A DNA stretch of 39,090 nt from positions 1 to 39,090 of the forward strand of contig NZ_JAUYNP010000031.1 in the NCBI RefSeq assembly GCF_030696055.1, given 5' to 3'. Shown here piece by piece: positions 1 to 6,848 of this stretch. Numbering within the stretch: position 1 is the first letter of the stretch; each line of letters opens with the position of its first letter. The translations under genes and the position numbers were made by a program. This DNA comes from Pseudomonas sp. (GTDB lineage: Bacteria; Pseudomonadota; Gammaproteobacteria; Pseudomonadales; Pseudomonadaceae). The notes below the pieces were generated by a model. It did not search any database and was not told where the DNA came from. It was given only the letters and a program-made list of their open reading frames with translations.

Positions 1-324
1 AGGACTTCCATATCTTACTCATAGAAAAATGGCAGTAATTTCAAAGCCCCGCTTAGAGGCTTAGGAGCGGAGAACTTCTTAAGCCTAATCGCCTTGAGGA
101 GTGACCCGCCACCCGGTTTTTGGCCATTTCATGGCCGGTCACCGCTTGTCCGCAAGGTTTCAATCTAGGAATAGCTTTCCAGCTCAGCCATTCCGAACGG
201 ATGGCTCAACGCTACTATAGCGGGGGAAGTAGGGCCAGCACTTGCGGTGCTGCTCGCAGATAGCATCAATGACGTGCGTATGACCACTGTGCTGAGCACG
301 ATGGAGCAAGACCGCCCATTCGGA
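1..324. other. Non-coding flank downstream of tnpS
   Basis: I see no gene here. The stretch lies 3' of the minus-strand recombinase gene. Two small hairpins are visible: AGCCAT at 186-191 pairing with ATGGCT at 201-206 (with an inner CCG/CGG), and CAGCAC at 236-241 pairing with GTGCTG at 247-252. Either could help end the tnpS transcript, but no clear T-tract follows on the minus strand. No transposase gene and no recognisable Tn3-family end is visible inside the window on this side. Confidence 0.4.
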
Positions 325-1296
325 TTATTGAGTTGATGGCGGTTGAATCAACGCATTAGCGTTAGGTTCAAGGGGTTGTTTCGCGGCTAAACCGCCAAAG
401 GAAATGGCGGGGTCGATGTAGCGCATGGCTGACTTGATGTCCTTCCAGCCCACATAGGTCATCAGTGCCTTGAGATCCCAACCATTGGCCGTGGCCCAGG
501 TGGCAAAGCCACGGCGCAGCGAGTGGCTGGTGTACAGCTCGGCGGGAATGCCGGCGCGCTGCAGGATCTGGCGCAGCAGACTGATCAGGCTACCAGGATG
601 CAGGTCGTCTTCACTAAGATGTCCCCAGCGATCCAGGCGGCGGAACACCGCGCCGCGGGCGATGCCGGCCACGCTGATCCAGTCTAGGTAGGCCTGTACT
701 GGGCACAGGCGCTTCAGCGCCGGCGCGTAGTGGGTCGTGCCAACGTTATCCCTATCTCCCTTGCTCTGCGGCAGGAACAGGCTCATTCCAGCGCCGGGCT
801 CGGCCTGGATATGTTCGACCCGCAGGCGACATAGCTCGTCACTGCGAAAGCCCCGCCAGAAGCCGATCAGCAGCAGCGCCGCATCGCGGCGGCTGCGGAG
901 TAGCTTTGCAAGACATCCGTCCCGCTGAGCCCGTGCAGCTTCCTTCTCCAGCCACTGAACCGCCAGCTCCAGATGTTTCAGCTGTAGCGGAACGGCCTGC
1001 TTAGCCTGCGCTGGATGCAGGGTACGTATGCCTTTAAGCACCTGCCGCACCGTGGGTGTCTTGGTCGGATCGGGGAAACCCTGGTTGATGTGCCACTGAG
1101 CCAGGGCCGCCAGGCGCTGTTTGAGCGTGCTGAGGCTCAGCGTGTCGGCATAGTCCACCAGGTAGCGCACGATGCTGTCGCCGGTCGCGGGCAGGAATCC
1201 ACCCCAGGCCACCTCGAAGTGTTCAATGGCCGATTGGTAGCTACGCCGGGTGTTTTCCCGCGTACCGGCTTGCAGATAGCGCTCGACGCTCTTCAT
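325..1296 (-). CDS. tnpS: TnpS-type tyrosine recombinase (transposon cointegrate resolution)
   Basis: A 323-residue site-specific tyrosine recombinase. The visible catalytic set is complete: Arg151 (FRSDEL), Lys179 (SKGD), His258-x-x-Arg261 (HSLRRGFA), Trp284 (GWKD, in the His/Trp position) and the nucleophile Tyr293 (RYID). The N-terminal 100 residues form the usual SAM-like core-binding domain. It is transcribed divergently from a KfrA-like coiled-coil gene across a 180 bp gap rich in inverted repeats. That arrangement, and the sizes of both proteins, match tnpS-tnpT of Tn4651/Tn5041-type Tn3-family elements, where the two proteins resolve cointegrates at a site between the genes. The assignment to TnpS rather than a generic integrase rests on this pairing. 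No transposase gene is in the window, so the element may be partial or may continue to the left. Confidence 0.85.
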   Translation of the reverse strand: MKSVERYLQAGTRENTRRSYQSAIEHFEVAWGGFLPATGDSIVRYLVDYADTLSLSTLKQRLAALAQWHINQGFPDPTKTPTVRQVLKGIRTLHPAQAKQAVPLQLKHLELAVQWLEKEAARAQRDGCLAKLLRSRRDAALLLIGFWRGFRSDELCRLRVEHIQAEPGAGMSLFLPQSKGDRDNVGTTHYAPALKRLCPVQAYLDWISVAGIARGAVFRRLDRWGHLSEDDLHPGSLISLLRQILQRAGIPAELYTSHSLRRGFATWATANGWDLKALMTYVGWKDIKSAMRYIDPAISFGGLAAKQPLEPNANALIQPPSTQ

Positions 1297-1476
1297 CGTC
1301 CGAGGTTGCCCTTTGTGTACTGAAAAACGGCTGCTTAGCGACCGTTTTTGCCCATCCTATTGAATAAGTTTTCATTACTTTATCTGATTTAAGCCACTGA
1401 ATCCGGCTTTACTTCAGATCAATTTGGCATGTAAATACATGGTATGTAATCCACTACGAAATCGTAGGAGCACACC
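1297..1476. promoter_or_regulatory. Putative rst-like resolution site and divergent promoter region of tnpS/tnpT
   Basis: This 180 bp gap between the divergent genes holds three sets of repeats. AAAAACGG at 1323-1330 is mirrored by CCGTTTTT at 1342-1349 around an 11 bp spacer, as expected for a tyrosine recombinase core. ATGTA (1429-1433) and TACAT (1436-1440) form a palindrome followed by a related GGTATGTAAT at 1441-1450. CTACGA (1454-1459) and TCGTAG (1462-1467) form another palindrome that overlaps the tnpT ribosome-binding site AGGAG (1466-1470), which suggests autoregulation of tnpT. In Tn4651 the corresponding gap is the rst site bound by TnpS and TnpT; the equivalence here is inferred from position and structure. 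Confidence 0.65.
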
Positions 1477-2475
1477 ATGGCCCGTGGCGGCATTAACAAG
1501 GCGCTGGTTCAGAAGGCGCGACAGGCCATCCTGGCGCGGGGCGAGAACCCCAGCATCGACGCGGTGCGCGTCGAACTGGGAAACACCGGCTCGAAAACCA
1601 CCATTCACCGCTACTTGAAAGAACTCGAAGACGCCGAGCGCGGCCGGAATACGGCCGCGATCCCGCTCAGCGAACAGTTGGCTAACTTGGTCGGCCAGTT
1701 GGCGGATCAGCTAAAGGAGGACGCGCAGGCCGCCGTGGCCCAGGAGCGCGAGCAACTGGCACGTGAGCGGCTCGACTACCAGAACCAGACTCGGCTGGCT
1801 GAAAGCCGTATCCAGCAACTGGAAAGTCAGTGCAGCGGGCTCACGGAACAGCTTCAGGCAATTCAGCAAGCGCTACAGCAGGAGCAGCAGCAACGCCAGC
1901 AGTCCGAGGTTGAGAATGCCCGCCTGGTGCAGGCTAACCGCGATCAGGACGCGCGCCTGCAGGACCGCGACAGCCAAATTCGCTCGCTGGAGGAAAAGCA
2001 TCAGCATGCCCGCGATGCTCTGGAACACTATCGCCTGGCCAGCAAAGAGCAGCGTGAGCAAGAACAGCGCCGACACGAGTCGCAGGTGCAACAACTGCAA
2101 CTGGAGCTGCGGCAACTTCAGCAGACCGTGATAATCAAGCAGGACGAACTGACCCAACTGAACCGCGACAATGCGCGCCTGCTCGCCGAGGCGCGGCAGT
2201 TGCAGAAAGAGCAGCATGCGCAACAACAGCTTCTGGCGCAGAAGACCCAGGCCCTAGAAACCGCCAAGAGCGCACTGACCGGCGTTGAGCGCGCGAATGA
2301 AACCCTGGAACAGCGTTGTCGCACATTGCAGGAGGAGGTGTCCCGGCTGGGCGAAGCCTCCGTGATTCAGGCACAGCAAGCGCAGGGTCTGCAGGAGCGT
2401 TTGATCGAAGCCGCTGCACAGCTGAAGCTACTCGGGGCACCGCTGGCGCACGTAGCAAATGATCCGGCACACTGA
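1477..2475 (+). CDS. tnpT: TnpT-type KfrA-like DNA-binding coiled-coil protein
   Basis: 332 residues. The first ~55 residues match the KfrA N-terminal DNA-binding domain (motif TGSKTTIHRYLKEL near residue 45); residues ~65-320 are an almost unbroken, Gln/Glu/Arg-rich coiled coil. Proteins of this type pair with TnpS and are needed for efficient cointegrate resolution in Tn4651-like transposons, binding repeats in the resolution site. The ATG at 1477 follows AGGAG at 1466-1470. A second, truncated copy of this gene lies at 5284-5994, sharing long identical stretches such as RSLEEKHQHARDALEHYR. A plasmid-type KfrA regulator is the alternative, but the divergent tnpS-like neighbour argues for TnpT. 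Confidence 0.8.
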   Translation: MARGGINKALVQKARQAILARGENPSIDAVRVELGNTGSKTTIHRYLKELEDAERGRNTAAIPLSEQLANLVGQLADQLKEDAQAAVAQEREQLARERLDYQNQTRLAESRIQQLESQCSGLTEQLQAIQQALQQEQQQRQQSEVENARLVQANRDQDARLQDRDSQIRSLEEKHQHARDALEHYRLASKEQREQEQRRHESQVQQLQLELRQLQQTVIIKQDELTQLNRDNARLLAEARQLQKEQHAQQQLLAQKTQALETAKSALTGVERANETLEQRCRTLQEEVSRLGEASVIQAQQAQGLQERLIEAAAQLKLLGAPLAHVANDPAH

Positions 2476-2527
2476 GGCCAGAAGCTGAGTAGGGGGGGCA
2501 GATGACACTACCCGAGACTGCCAATGA

Positions 2528-2704
2528 ACGGACAGCGCAGTCGTTTCGACGCAGCGCCAGCGCGTACAGAGCCTACAGATAAGCCTTGCCGAGGCCACGG
2601 CAGCGTTGAAACTGCACGCCAAGACGCGTCCCCCTGCAGCCTCGAAGGCACGGCGTCCGACGCAGCCCCTGATTACGCAATTGCTTGGGCCGCTAGTACG
2701 CTAA
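2528..2704 (+). pseudogene. Possible C-terminal remnant of a tnpT-like gene
   Basis: Between tnpT and kwaA there is an open frame that starts directly after a TGA (2525-2527), has no convincing start codon and ends at TAA 2702-2704. It encodes a helical, Ala/Leu/Gln-rich piece (SLQISLAEATAALKLHAK) followed by a basic, Pro-rich tail (RPPAASKARRPTQPLITQLL). The first part resembles the C-terminal coiled coil of TnpT (compare LQERLIEAAAQLKLL there), so it may be the lost 3' end of another tnpT copy. The resemblance is short and the call is tentative. A different open frame in the same stretch has no family features. Confidence 0.35.
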
Positions 2705-2747
2705 ATGAAGCAATAGGATCGGGATAGGCAGGGAAGTAGGCATACAT

Positions 2748-3335
2748 ATGAAATTTCGCACGTACGCAGCAGCAATGATTTACATCGGCTCCTACCTGCC
2801 GCTGAGCATGATCTTGCTGACACAAGACTACCAGTATGAAGCGCTGTCCTTACCGTGGTGCAGTGACTGGCTGGCCTTTACCAGCCAGTGTCACATCCCT
2901 TTACGGAATCCGCTCATGGCGTTGTCGTTGTTCGCAGTCTGTTTGATGTGTTTTCTCTTTACCCTGCTTACTTTGACCTGCGTTAAGCCGAGGCTGGAGG
3001 TGGCCATCGAGGAGGCTCGACACATTCCTTCGGATTTGATGAATTACGTGCTGCCTTATGTGGTGTCTTTCATGAGCCTGGATTATCAGGAAACCAGCAA
3101 GTTCATTGGTTTCATAATTTTCTTGGCGTGGCTGTTCTGGATTACCCACAAGTCTGGCCAGATCATCCTGAACCCGCTCCTAATCGTTTTTGGCTGGAAG
3201 CTCTACGAGATTCGCTATCGCTTCGCGCAGAGCCCGAATGTCCTTAGCGGCGTCTGTTTGTCGAAGGTCGACCTGTTTCCCAACCAAACCCATAAACAAC
3301 GCGCCCTCGAGGATGTGTTGATCATCAAAGAATAA
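2748..3335 (+). CDS. kwaA: KwaA, membrane subunit of Kiwa anti-phage system
   Basis: 195-residue integral membrane protein. Hydrophobic segments are visible at about residues 7-26, 60-84, 98-116, 120-136 and possibly 140-155, with Cys-containing loops (near residues 39 and 49) between the first two. In Kiwa, KwaA sits in the inner membrane, senses phage infection and works with the cytoplasmic DNA-binding effector KwaB. The identification rests mainly on the partner: a DUF4868 (KwaB) gene starts 10 bp downstream, and size and topology fit KwaA. The ATG at 2748 is preceded by a purine-rich GGGAAG at 2731-2736. Base composition is clearly lower in GC than the chromosomal genes further right, consistent with acquisition by transfer. 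Confidence 0.8.
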   Translation: MKFRTYAAAMIYIGSYLPLSMILLTQDYQYEALSLPWCSDWLAFTSQCHIPLRNPLMALSLFAVCLMCFLFTLLTLTCVKPRLEVAIEEARHIPSDLMNYVLPYVVSFMSLDYQETSKFIGFIIFLAWLFWITHKSGQIILNPLLIVFGWKLYEIRYRFAQSPNVLSGVCLSKVDLFPNQTHKQRALEDVLIIKE

Positions 3336-3345
3336 GGAATACGCC

Positions 3346-4275
3346 ATGGCTGGAGCGCTAGAAACTCTCAAGGAATTCGATCTGGAACACGCCACAGTGA
3401 CGCTGTGGACCTTCAAGAAGTCGACCGGCAAGGACAAAAGACCTGTCTTTACCGGCCGCTGGGTGGACACCAGCGATGCGTTGAATGAGGCCATCAAATC
3501 GGCAGTGCAGACGACTTGTGAAGGTATAAACGAGACGCAGGAATACGGCCTGCTTGCGCAGAACAACGAGGCTAGCGTGCTGACGATCACTACCCTGGAA
3601 ACCCATGCAGGGTTGATTGTGGCGCAGGCTGTCGATGAGGTTGCAGCGAAGAAGGTGATCAACCTCAAAGACATCAGCAATGCGGGCTTCTACGCGTTGA
3701 AGCTGGTTTCGGGCGATAAAGTGATTTATGCCGTGCGGCGCACGGATGATTCGTGGAAGGCGAAGAAGTCGCTCAAGATCATTTCTGCCGTATTCTCCGA
3801 CCATGAGTTGGGGCTCGATGATAAACCGGGGTTCAACCTGTCCAAATACGTGGATTTCTTCATCGTTGGGGAGGATGTTCTCGTTTGCTCAAAGCCAAGC
3901 TTCGAGTCCATCCTTAGTTACAAGCAGGCACATAAAGAGGACTTCGGCGCGCTGCAAGCTGAACCGGAGTTCTTTGAAGTATTCACCGACATGCAACCGC
4001 TGATTGCTTATGTGGGGGACAACAAAATGCAATTGCGTAGGGCATCGGCTATTCGCCAGAAAGGGCACTATCGCAACCCTGATTTTATGGCGAGTCTGCG
4101 CGCAGCCCACGCACAGTTTAGTTTGAACATCACTTTTGATGACGTCGGTAAGATTGTGCCGTCGCCTGAGACCTGCAAGGATATTTTCCAAGCTCTACTG
4201 GATCACCGTTTGATGTCGCATTTCTCGCACCGTGTGTATGACGTCCAAAATGCTGCGGATGTGGCGGTAAACTAA
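3346..4275 (+). CDS. kwaB: KwaB, DUF4868 effector of Kiwa anti-phage system
   Basis: 309-residue soluble protein recognised as DUF4868/KwaB from its overall pattern: an N-terminal mixed alpha/beta part with the AVRRTDDSWKAKK segment near residue 130, the conserved core FIVGEDVLVCSKPSFESIL around residues 172-190, and a C-terminal helical part with LLDHRLMSHFSHRVYDVQNA. KwaB is the cytoplasmic partner of KwaA and blocks phage DNA replication or late transcription by binding DNA. The ATG follows AAGGAA (3334-3339), which overlaps the kwaA stop region, so the genes are translationally close and surely one operon. The frame is intact and looks functional. It lies in a transposon-derived, low-GC region together with other toxin/defense remnants. 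Confidence 0.88.
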   Translation: MAGALETLKEFDLEHATVTLWTFKKSTGKDKRPVFTGRWVDTSDALNEAIKSAVQTTCEGINETQEYGLLAQNNEASVLTITTLETHAGLIVAQAVDEVAAKKVINLKDISNAGFYALKLVSGDKVIYAVRRTDDSWKAKKSLKIISAVFSDHELGLDDKPGFNLSKYVDFFIVGEDVLVCSKPSFESILSYKQAHKEDFGALQAEPEFFEVFTDMQPLIAYVGDNKMQLRRASAIRQKGHYRNPDFMASLRAAHAQFSLNITFDDVGKIVPSPETCKDIFQALLDHRLMSHFSHRVYDVQNAADVAVN

Positions 4276-4901
4276 AGAGCAGACTCACGCCAGATGCGCT
4301 TTTAGACAGGTCATCGAGACAGCGATGAGCTGGAAGCATATGGGTGTTTAGAAGGGAAGTGAGTGAAATCACCCTCACCCCGCCCCCCCCCTAAAGAGGA
4401 GCCTGAAATCTAAAATACCGGATATGGATTAGATGGTTACAGCCAATTCAGCGTTCAATTTACATTTTCGGGGGAGGGTAAAAATTGCTAACCTGGGCTA
4501 GAAGCTGTCGCCAGTGACCCAGTCCAGCAGCACCTATTCCTGACAGAATAGAGTTATATGGAAATTATCGAGGTTATGCTTTCACCATAAACTTGATATT
4601 TTAACTATGAATGAATGACTAGGTAGGGCGGGTATTGGCGGGCACTTCACCGGGCCGAACGAATAGAACGGCGACGAACCAGAACACAAGCCGCGGCACC
4701 TTGATCGTGCGCGGATCAGTTATTGCATCGAGGGCGATTCAACGCTCGCAAAATCAAGAGTTTAAGATCATCAGTAAATAGAAGGGGGGGGAGTGACTTT
4801 TCCCCTTATCTCGGCATAACCCCTCTTCCACCCCATTGGCACGCCAGCACTAAGTCATCCTGCTGGCAGGAGGTGGTCCCATCCGGCATAGCGGGATATC
4901 C
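4276..4901. other. AT-rich intergenic region with homopolymer tracts
   Basis: No convincing gene. The sequence is less GC-rich than the chromosome and contains a run of nine C at 4383-4391 and a run of eight G at 4784-4791. No transposon end, tRNA or terminator with a T-tract was recognised. The last ~50 bases form the leader of the VbhA-like gene. Confidence 0.4.
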
Positions 4902-4916
4902 ATGAGGAGACATGTC

Positions 4917-5135
4917 GTGATTTCTAGCGCTGAACAAAAGCGCCGAGAGGCTGCTGCCCGATATGCTCGGGCGACGATCGCCTTGGAGGGCGGTCAGCAG
5001 ACGCCGATTGCAGCAGAACAGTTGGCGCGATTTGTAGAGGGCTCGATCTCTATCGAGCAGGCGATTGAGCTCGTGCGGCAGAGCTACGGCCTCCCAAAGA
5101 GTATGTCGGCGGCCCAGGTCGACAGAATCGATTAG
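4917..5135 (+). CDS. VbhA-type antitoxin of a Fic toxin (orphan)
   Basis: Small helical protein of 72 residues from GTG 4917, or 77 from ATG 4902; I prefer GTG because AGGAGA (4905-4910) is then a well-spaced ribosome-binding site. It carries the class I Fic inhibitory motif (S/T)xxxE(G/N) as TIALEG (Thr20, Glu24, Gly25) in the first long helix, followed by two more helices (EQLARFVEGSISIEQAIELV). In VbhA/VbhT and FicA/Fic pairs the Glu of this motif enters the ATP pocket of the Fic domain and blocks AMPylation. The toxin gene normally follows immediately, but here the next DNA is an integrase stub, so the antitoxin is orphan. It could be a remnant or could counter an incoming or distant Fic toxin. 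Confidence 0.75.
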   Translation: MISSAEQKRREAAARYARATIALEGGQQTPIAAEQLARFVEGSISIEQAIELVRQSYGLPKSMSAAQVDRID

Positions 5136-5162
5136 CTAGCGAGATGGATTGCTATAGCGTAG

Positions 5163-5276
5163 TCGATTGGGCACCAGTGCATCGAAAGCACTCAGATCTA
5201 CACCCACATGACCATCACGGACCTGCAAGATGTGTACAGCAGAACGCACTCGGCAGCCCAGGGTTCACGACGTTGA
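5163..5276 (+). pseudogene. C-terminal fragment of a tyrosine integrase
   Basis: An open stretch after TAG 5160-5162, ending at TGA 5274-5276, encodes IGHQCIESTQIYTHMTITDL and then QDVYSRTHSAAQ. This is the classic C-terminus of XerC/XerD-like integrases: LGHxxIxxTxxYTH with catalytic His and the nucleophile Tyr (Tyr13 of the fragment, codon TAC 5199-5201). Nothing upstream encodes the rest of the enzyme. It differs from tnpS, so it is the remnant of a second recombinase, cut off by insertion or deletion between the VbhA-like gene and the tnpT copy. Confidence 0.7.
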
Positions 5277-5283
5277 ATAGGGT

Positions 5284-5994
5284 TTGGATGCGCGCTTGAT
5301 AATTTCGAGCAATGCGAGCACTGGAGACAGTGCTGGGGGAGCAGAAAAAACTAACCACCGATACCTGAAAGAGATCGAGGAGACCGAAGGGGGCAGGGCA
5401 GAGGGCCAACTTCAGCTCAGCGAGCAATTGGTCAGCCTGGTGAGCCATCTCGCTGATCAGCTAGGGGAAGAAGCCGAGGCTTCGATAGCCCAGGAACGAG
5501 AGCATCTGGCACGGGAGCGGCTCGACTACCAGAATCAGATCAGGCAAGCCGAAGCCCATATCCAGCAGCTGGAAAGCCAGTCCGCCATGCTTGCGGAGCA
5601 GCTCAATGTCGCGCAGCAAGCCCTGAACCAAGCACAGCATCAACACCAGCTGGCCCAGCTGGAGAATGGCCGGCTGACCCAAGCAAACGATGACAAAGAC
5701 GCGCGCCTAGCTGATCGGGAGAGCCAAATTCGCTCATTAGAGGAAAAGCATCAGCATGCCCGTGACGCGCTGGAGCATTACCGGCAAGCCAGTAAAGAGC
5801 AGCGTGAGCAAGAACAGCGCCGGCATGAAACCCAGGTCCAGCAAGTTCAAGTGGAATTGCGACAGCTACAGCTACAGCAGACCTTGATCGTCAAACAGGA
5901 CGAACTGACACAGATAAACCGCGACAACGCGCGCCTGCTTGCTGAAGTTCGGCAGCAGCAAAATGAGCGCGCAGCCGATGCGAGCAGCACATGA
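5284..5994 (+). pseudogene. Truncated second copy of tnpT
   Basis: 236 codons remain open, homologous over most of the length to the intact tnpT at 1477-2475. Shared segments include HRYLKE, ARERLDYQNQ, RSLEEKHQHARDALEHYR and ASKEQREQEQRRHE. Homology begins near 5311, so the first ~40 residues, which carry most of the DNA-binding helix-turn-helix, are lost or scrambled. It stops at LAEVRQQQNE, about 100 residues before the end of the intact copy. The start ATG 5284 lies in unrelated sequence and is probably not a genuine start. The coiled coil could still be made and might interfere with intact TnpT, but the gene is best regarded as broken. With tnpT it brackets the Kiwa/VbhA cargo. Confidence 0.75.
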
Positions 5995-6103
5995 CCCTCA
6001 CGCTCCACGCCCCCAACAATCAGAGCCGCCTCCAGAGCATCGACTAGCCGAAGCTACGTCGCCTGGAAACCGTATGACGGATCGAACCAAGTGCGTCCAG
6101 TTT
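5995..6103. other. Short spacer before the repeat array
   Basis: About 110 bases with no recognisable gene, between the truncated tnpT copy and the 62-bp-phased repeat array. Confidence 0.4.
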
Positions 6104-6305
6104 TTAACTAATCTCTGGAATGGAAGAACGAGGCCTCGGTCCGTCAGATCCCATGGGCTGCGTCGCTAACTAAACTCTAGAATCGGCGGATGGGAGACAT
6201 TTCCCGCGGCTCAAACCGGTAAAAAAGTTAACTAAACTCTAGAATGGAAGGACAGAAGCCCGTTTCTAGGGTTTAGTTGCAGAAAATTCTAAAATTTAGT
6301 TATAC
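6104..6305. repeat. Five-copy array of an AACTAAA-CTCTAGAA motif, 62 bp phased
   Basis: Three direct copies start at 6104 (TTAACTAATCTCTGGAA), 6166 (CTAACTAAACTCTAGAA) and 6228 (TTAACTAAACTCTAGAA), exactly 62 bp apart. Two inverted copies follow at 6263-6280 (TTTCTAGGGTTTAGTTGC) and 6286-6305 (ATTCTAAAATTTAGTTATAC), 23 bp apart. Copies 1 and 3 share a further GAATGGAAG extension. Exact spacing near six helical turns means all copies face the same side of the DNA, which points to a protein-binding array such as a recombination accessory site, partition site or operator. Copies 3 and 4 form an inverted pair with an 18 bp gap. The binding protein is unknown to me. Confidence 0.75.
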
Positions 6306-6364
6306 GAACAGACGCCTTGTCCAATCAACGGCAGCGCTCGTGAACAGATCTAGCATAGTCTTGC

Positions 6365-6392
6365 GTTTAACATAATATACATTATGCGAACT
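6365..6392 (-). other. dif: dif site (XerC/XerD chromosome dimer resolution site)
   Basis: Read on the minus strand, the 28 bp consist of a XerC arm AGTTCGCATAA, a 6 bp centre TGTATA and a XerD arm TTATGTTAAAC. The inner 25 bases agree with the Pseudomonas/enterobacterial dif consensus as I know it (TTCGCATAA, TGTATA, TTATGTTAAA). Dif is where XerC and XerD, under FtsK control, resolve chromosome dimers; it lies at the replication terminus and is also used as an integration site by Xer-dependent mobile elements. Its position at the edge of a mobile, defense-gene region fits the second role too. Confidence 0.85.
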
Positions 6393-6451
6393 TACTGAGA
6401 GCTGGCGGTGGCTGCCAACCTAGTTAGAGAACTCGCGGCTGTCGTTTTGAC

Positions 6452-6480
6452 ACTTCGCATAATGTAGCCTTATGACAAAT
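6452..6480 (+). other. Degenerate second dif-like site in opposite orientation
   Basis: On the plus strand a XerC-like arm ACTTCGCATAA (6452-6462) is followed by a 7 bp centre TGTAGCC and a XerD-like arm TTATGACAAAT (6470-6480), which has two changes from the consensus TTATGTTAAAT. It lies 60 bp from the canonical dif and faces the other way. Secondary dif-like sites with altered centres are typical junctions of elements integrated by XerCD. Whether it is active is unknown. Confidence 0.6.
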
Positions 6481-6596
6481 TTAGCTTGCGTTGGCTACTG
6501 GTCTGGCACAGCGGCTCATACCACCAGTAAATAGAAATTACCGGCCTTGTCGCTCTGAACCGAGCCGCTTCGCAGCTCGCTCGAAAGCTGGGTGAA

Positions 6597-6737
6597 TCAC
6601 TGGAGAACCGCCAGGACAGTCCGTCCGTTCAGGCTGAAGTATTCCGGATATTCAAAACCGTCTTCAGTAATGAGCAAGCTGGTAGGCACGCCGGAATCTG
6701 GCGATGCAATTTGAACAGCATTGCCAGTTGTTTGGCG
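6597..6737 (-). pseudogene. Possible C-terminal gene remnant, unidentified
   Basis: On the minus strand an open stretch between two stops encodes a 46-residue piece containing SGVPTSLLITEDGFEYPEYF and ending LNGRTVLAVLQ. The composition looks protein-like, and there is no room for the rest of a gene because the stretch overlaps the leader of the cyclic-di-GMP gene. I do not recognise a family. It may be debris left by insertions next to dif, or chance. Confidence 0.2.
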
Positions 6738-6848
6738 TCAACACATCGTCAAACCTTGCAAAATCTGCGCACCTTCTATACTGACGCCACATTGCCACGA
6801 CCCTTGTCGCCAGAAAGTGCTGGCTGCAAAAACGGGAGAATGCGCGCT

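Noticed and set aside
325-1296. Integrase of a prophage or ICE
   Set aside because: No phage or conjugation genes are near, and the divergent KfrA-like partner with a repeat-rich gap fits the TnpS/TnpT resolution system better.
4383-4791. C9 and G8 tracts as phase-variable repeats or transposon ends
   Set aside because: They lie outside reading frames and have no adjoining repeat that would mark a transposon end; too little support.
6104-6305. Integron attC/attI site or CRISPR array
   Set aside because: The repeats are short, differ in orientation, lack GTTRRRY core sites, and the spacers are not of CRISPR type. No cas or integron integrase gene is nearby.
6711-6848. N-terminal extension of the MHYT protein from TTG 6711
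   Set aside because: The extension has no membrane or domain character, TTG is a weak start, and ATG 6849 has a well-spaced ribosome-binding site directly before the first membrane segment.
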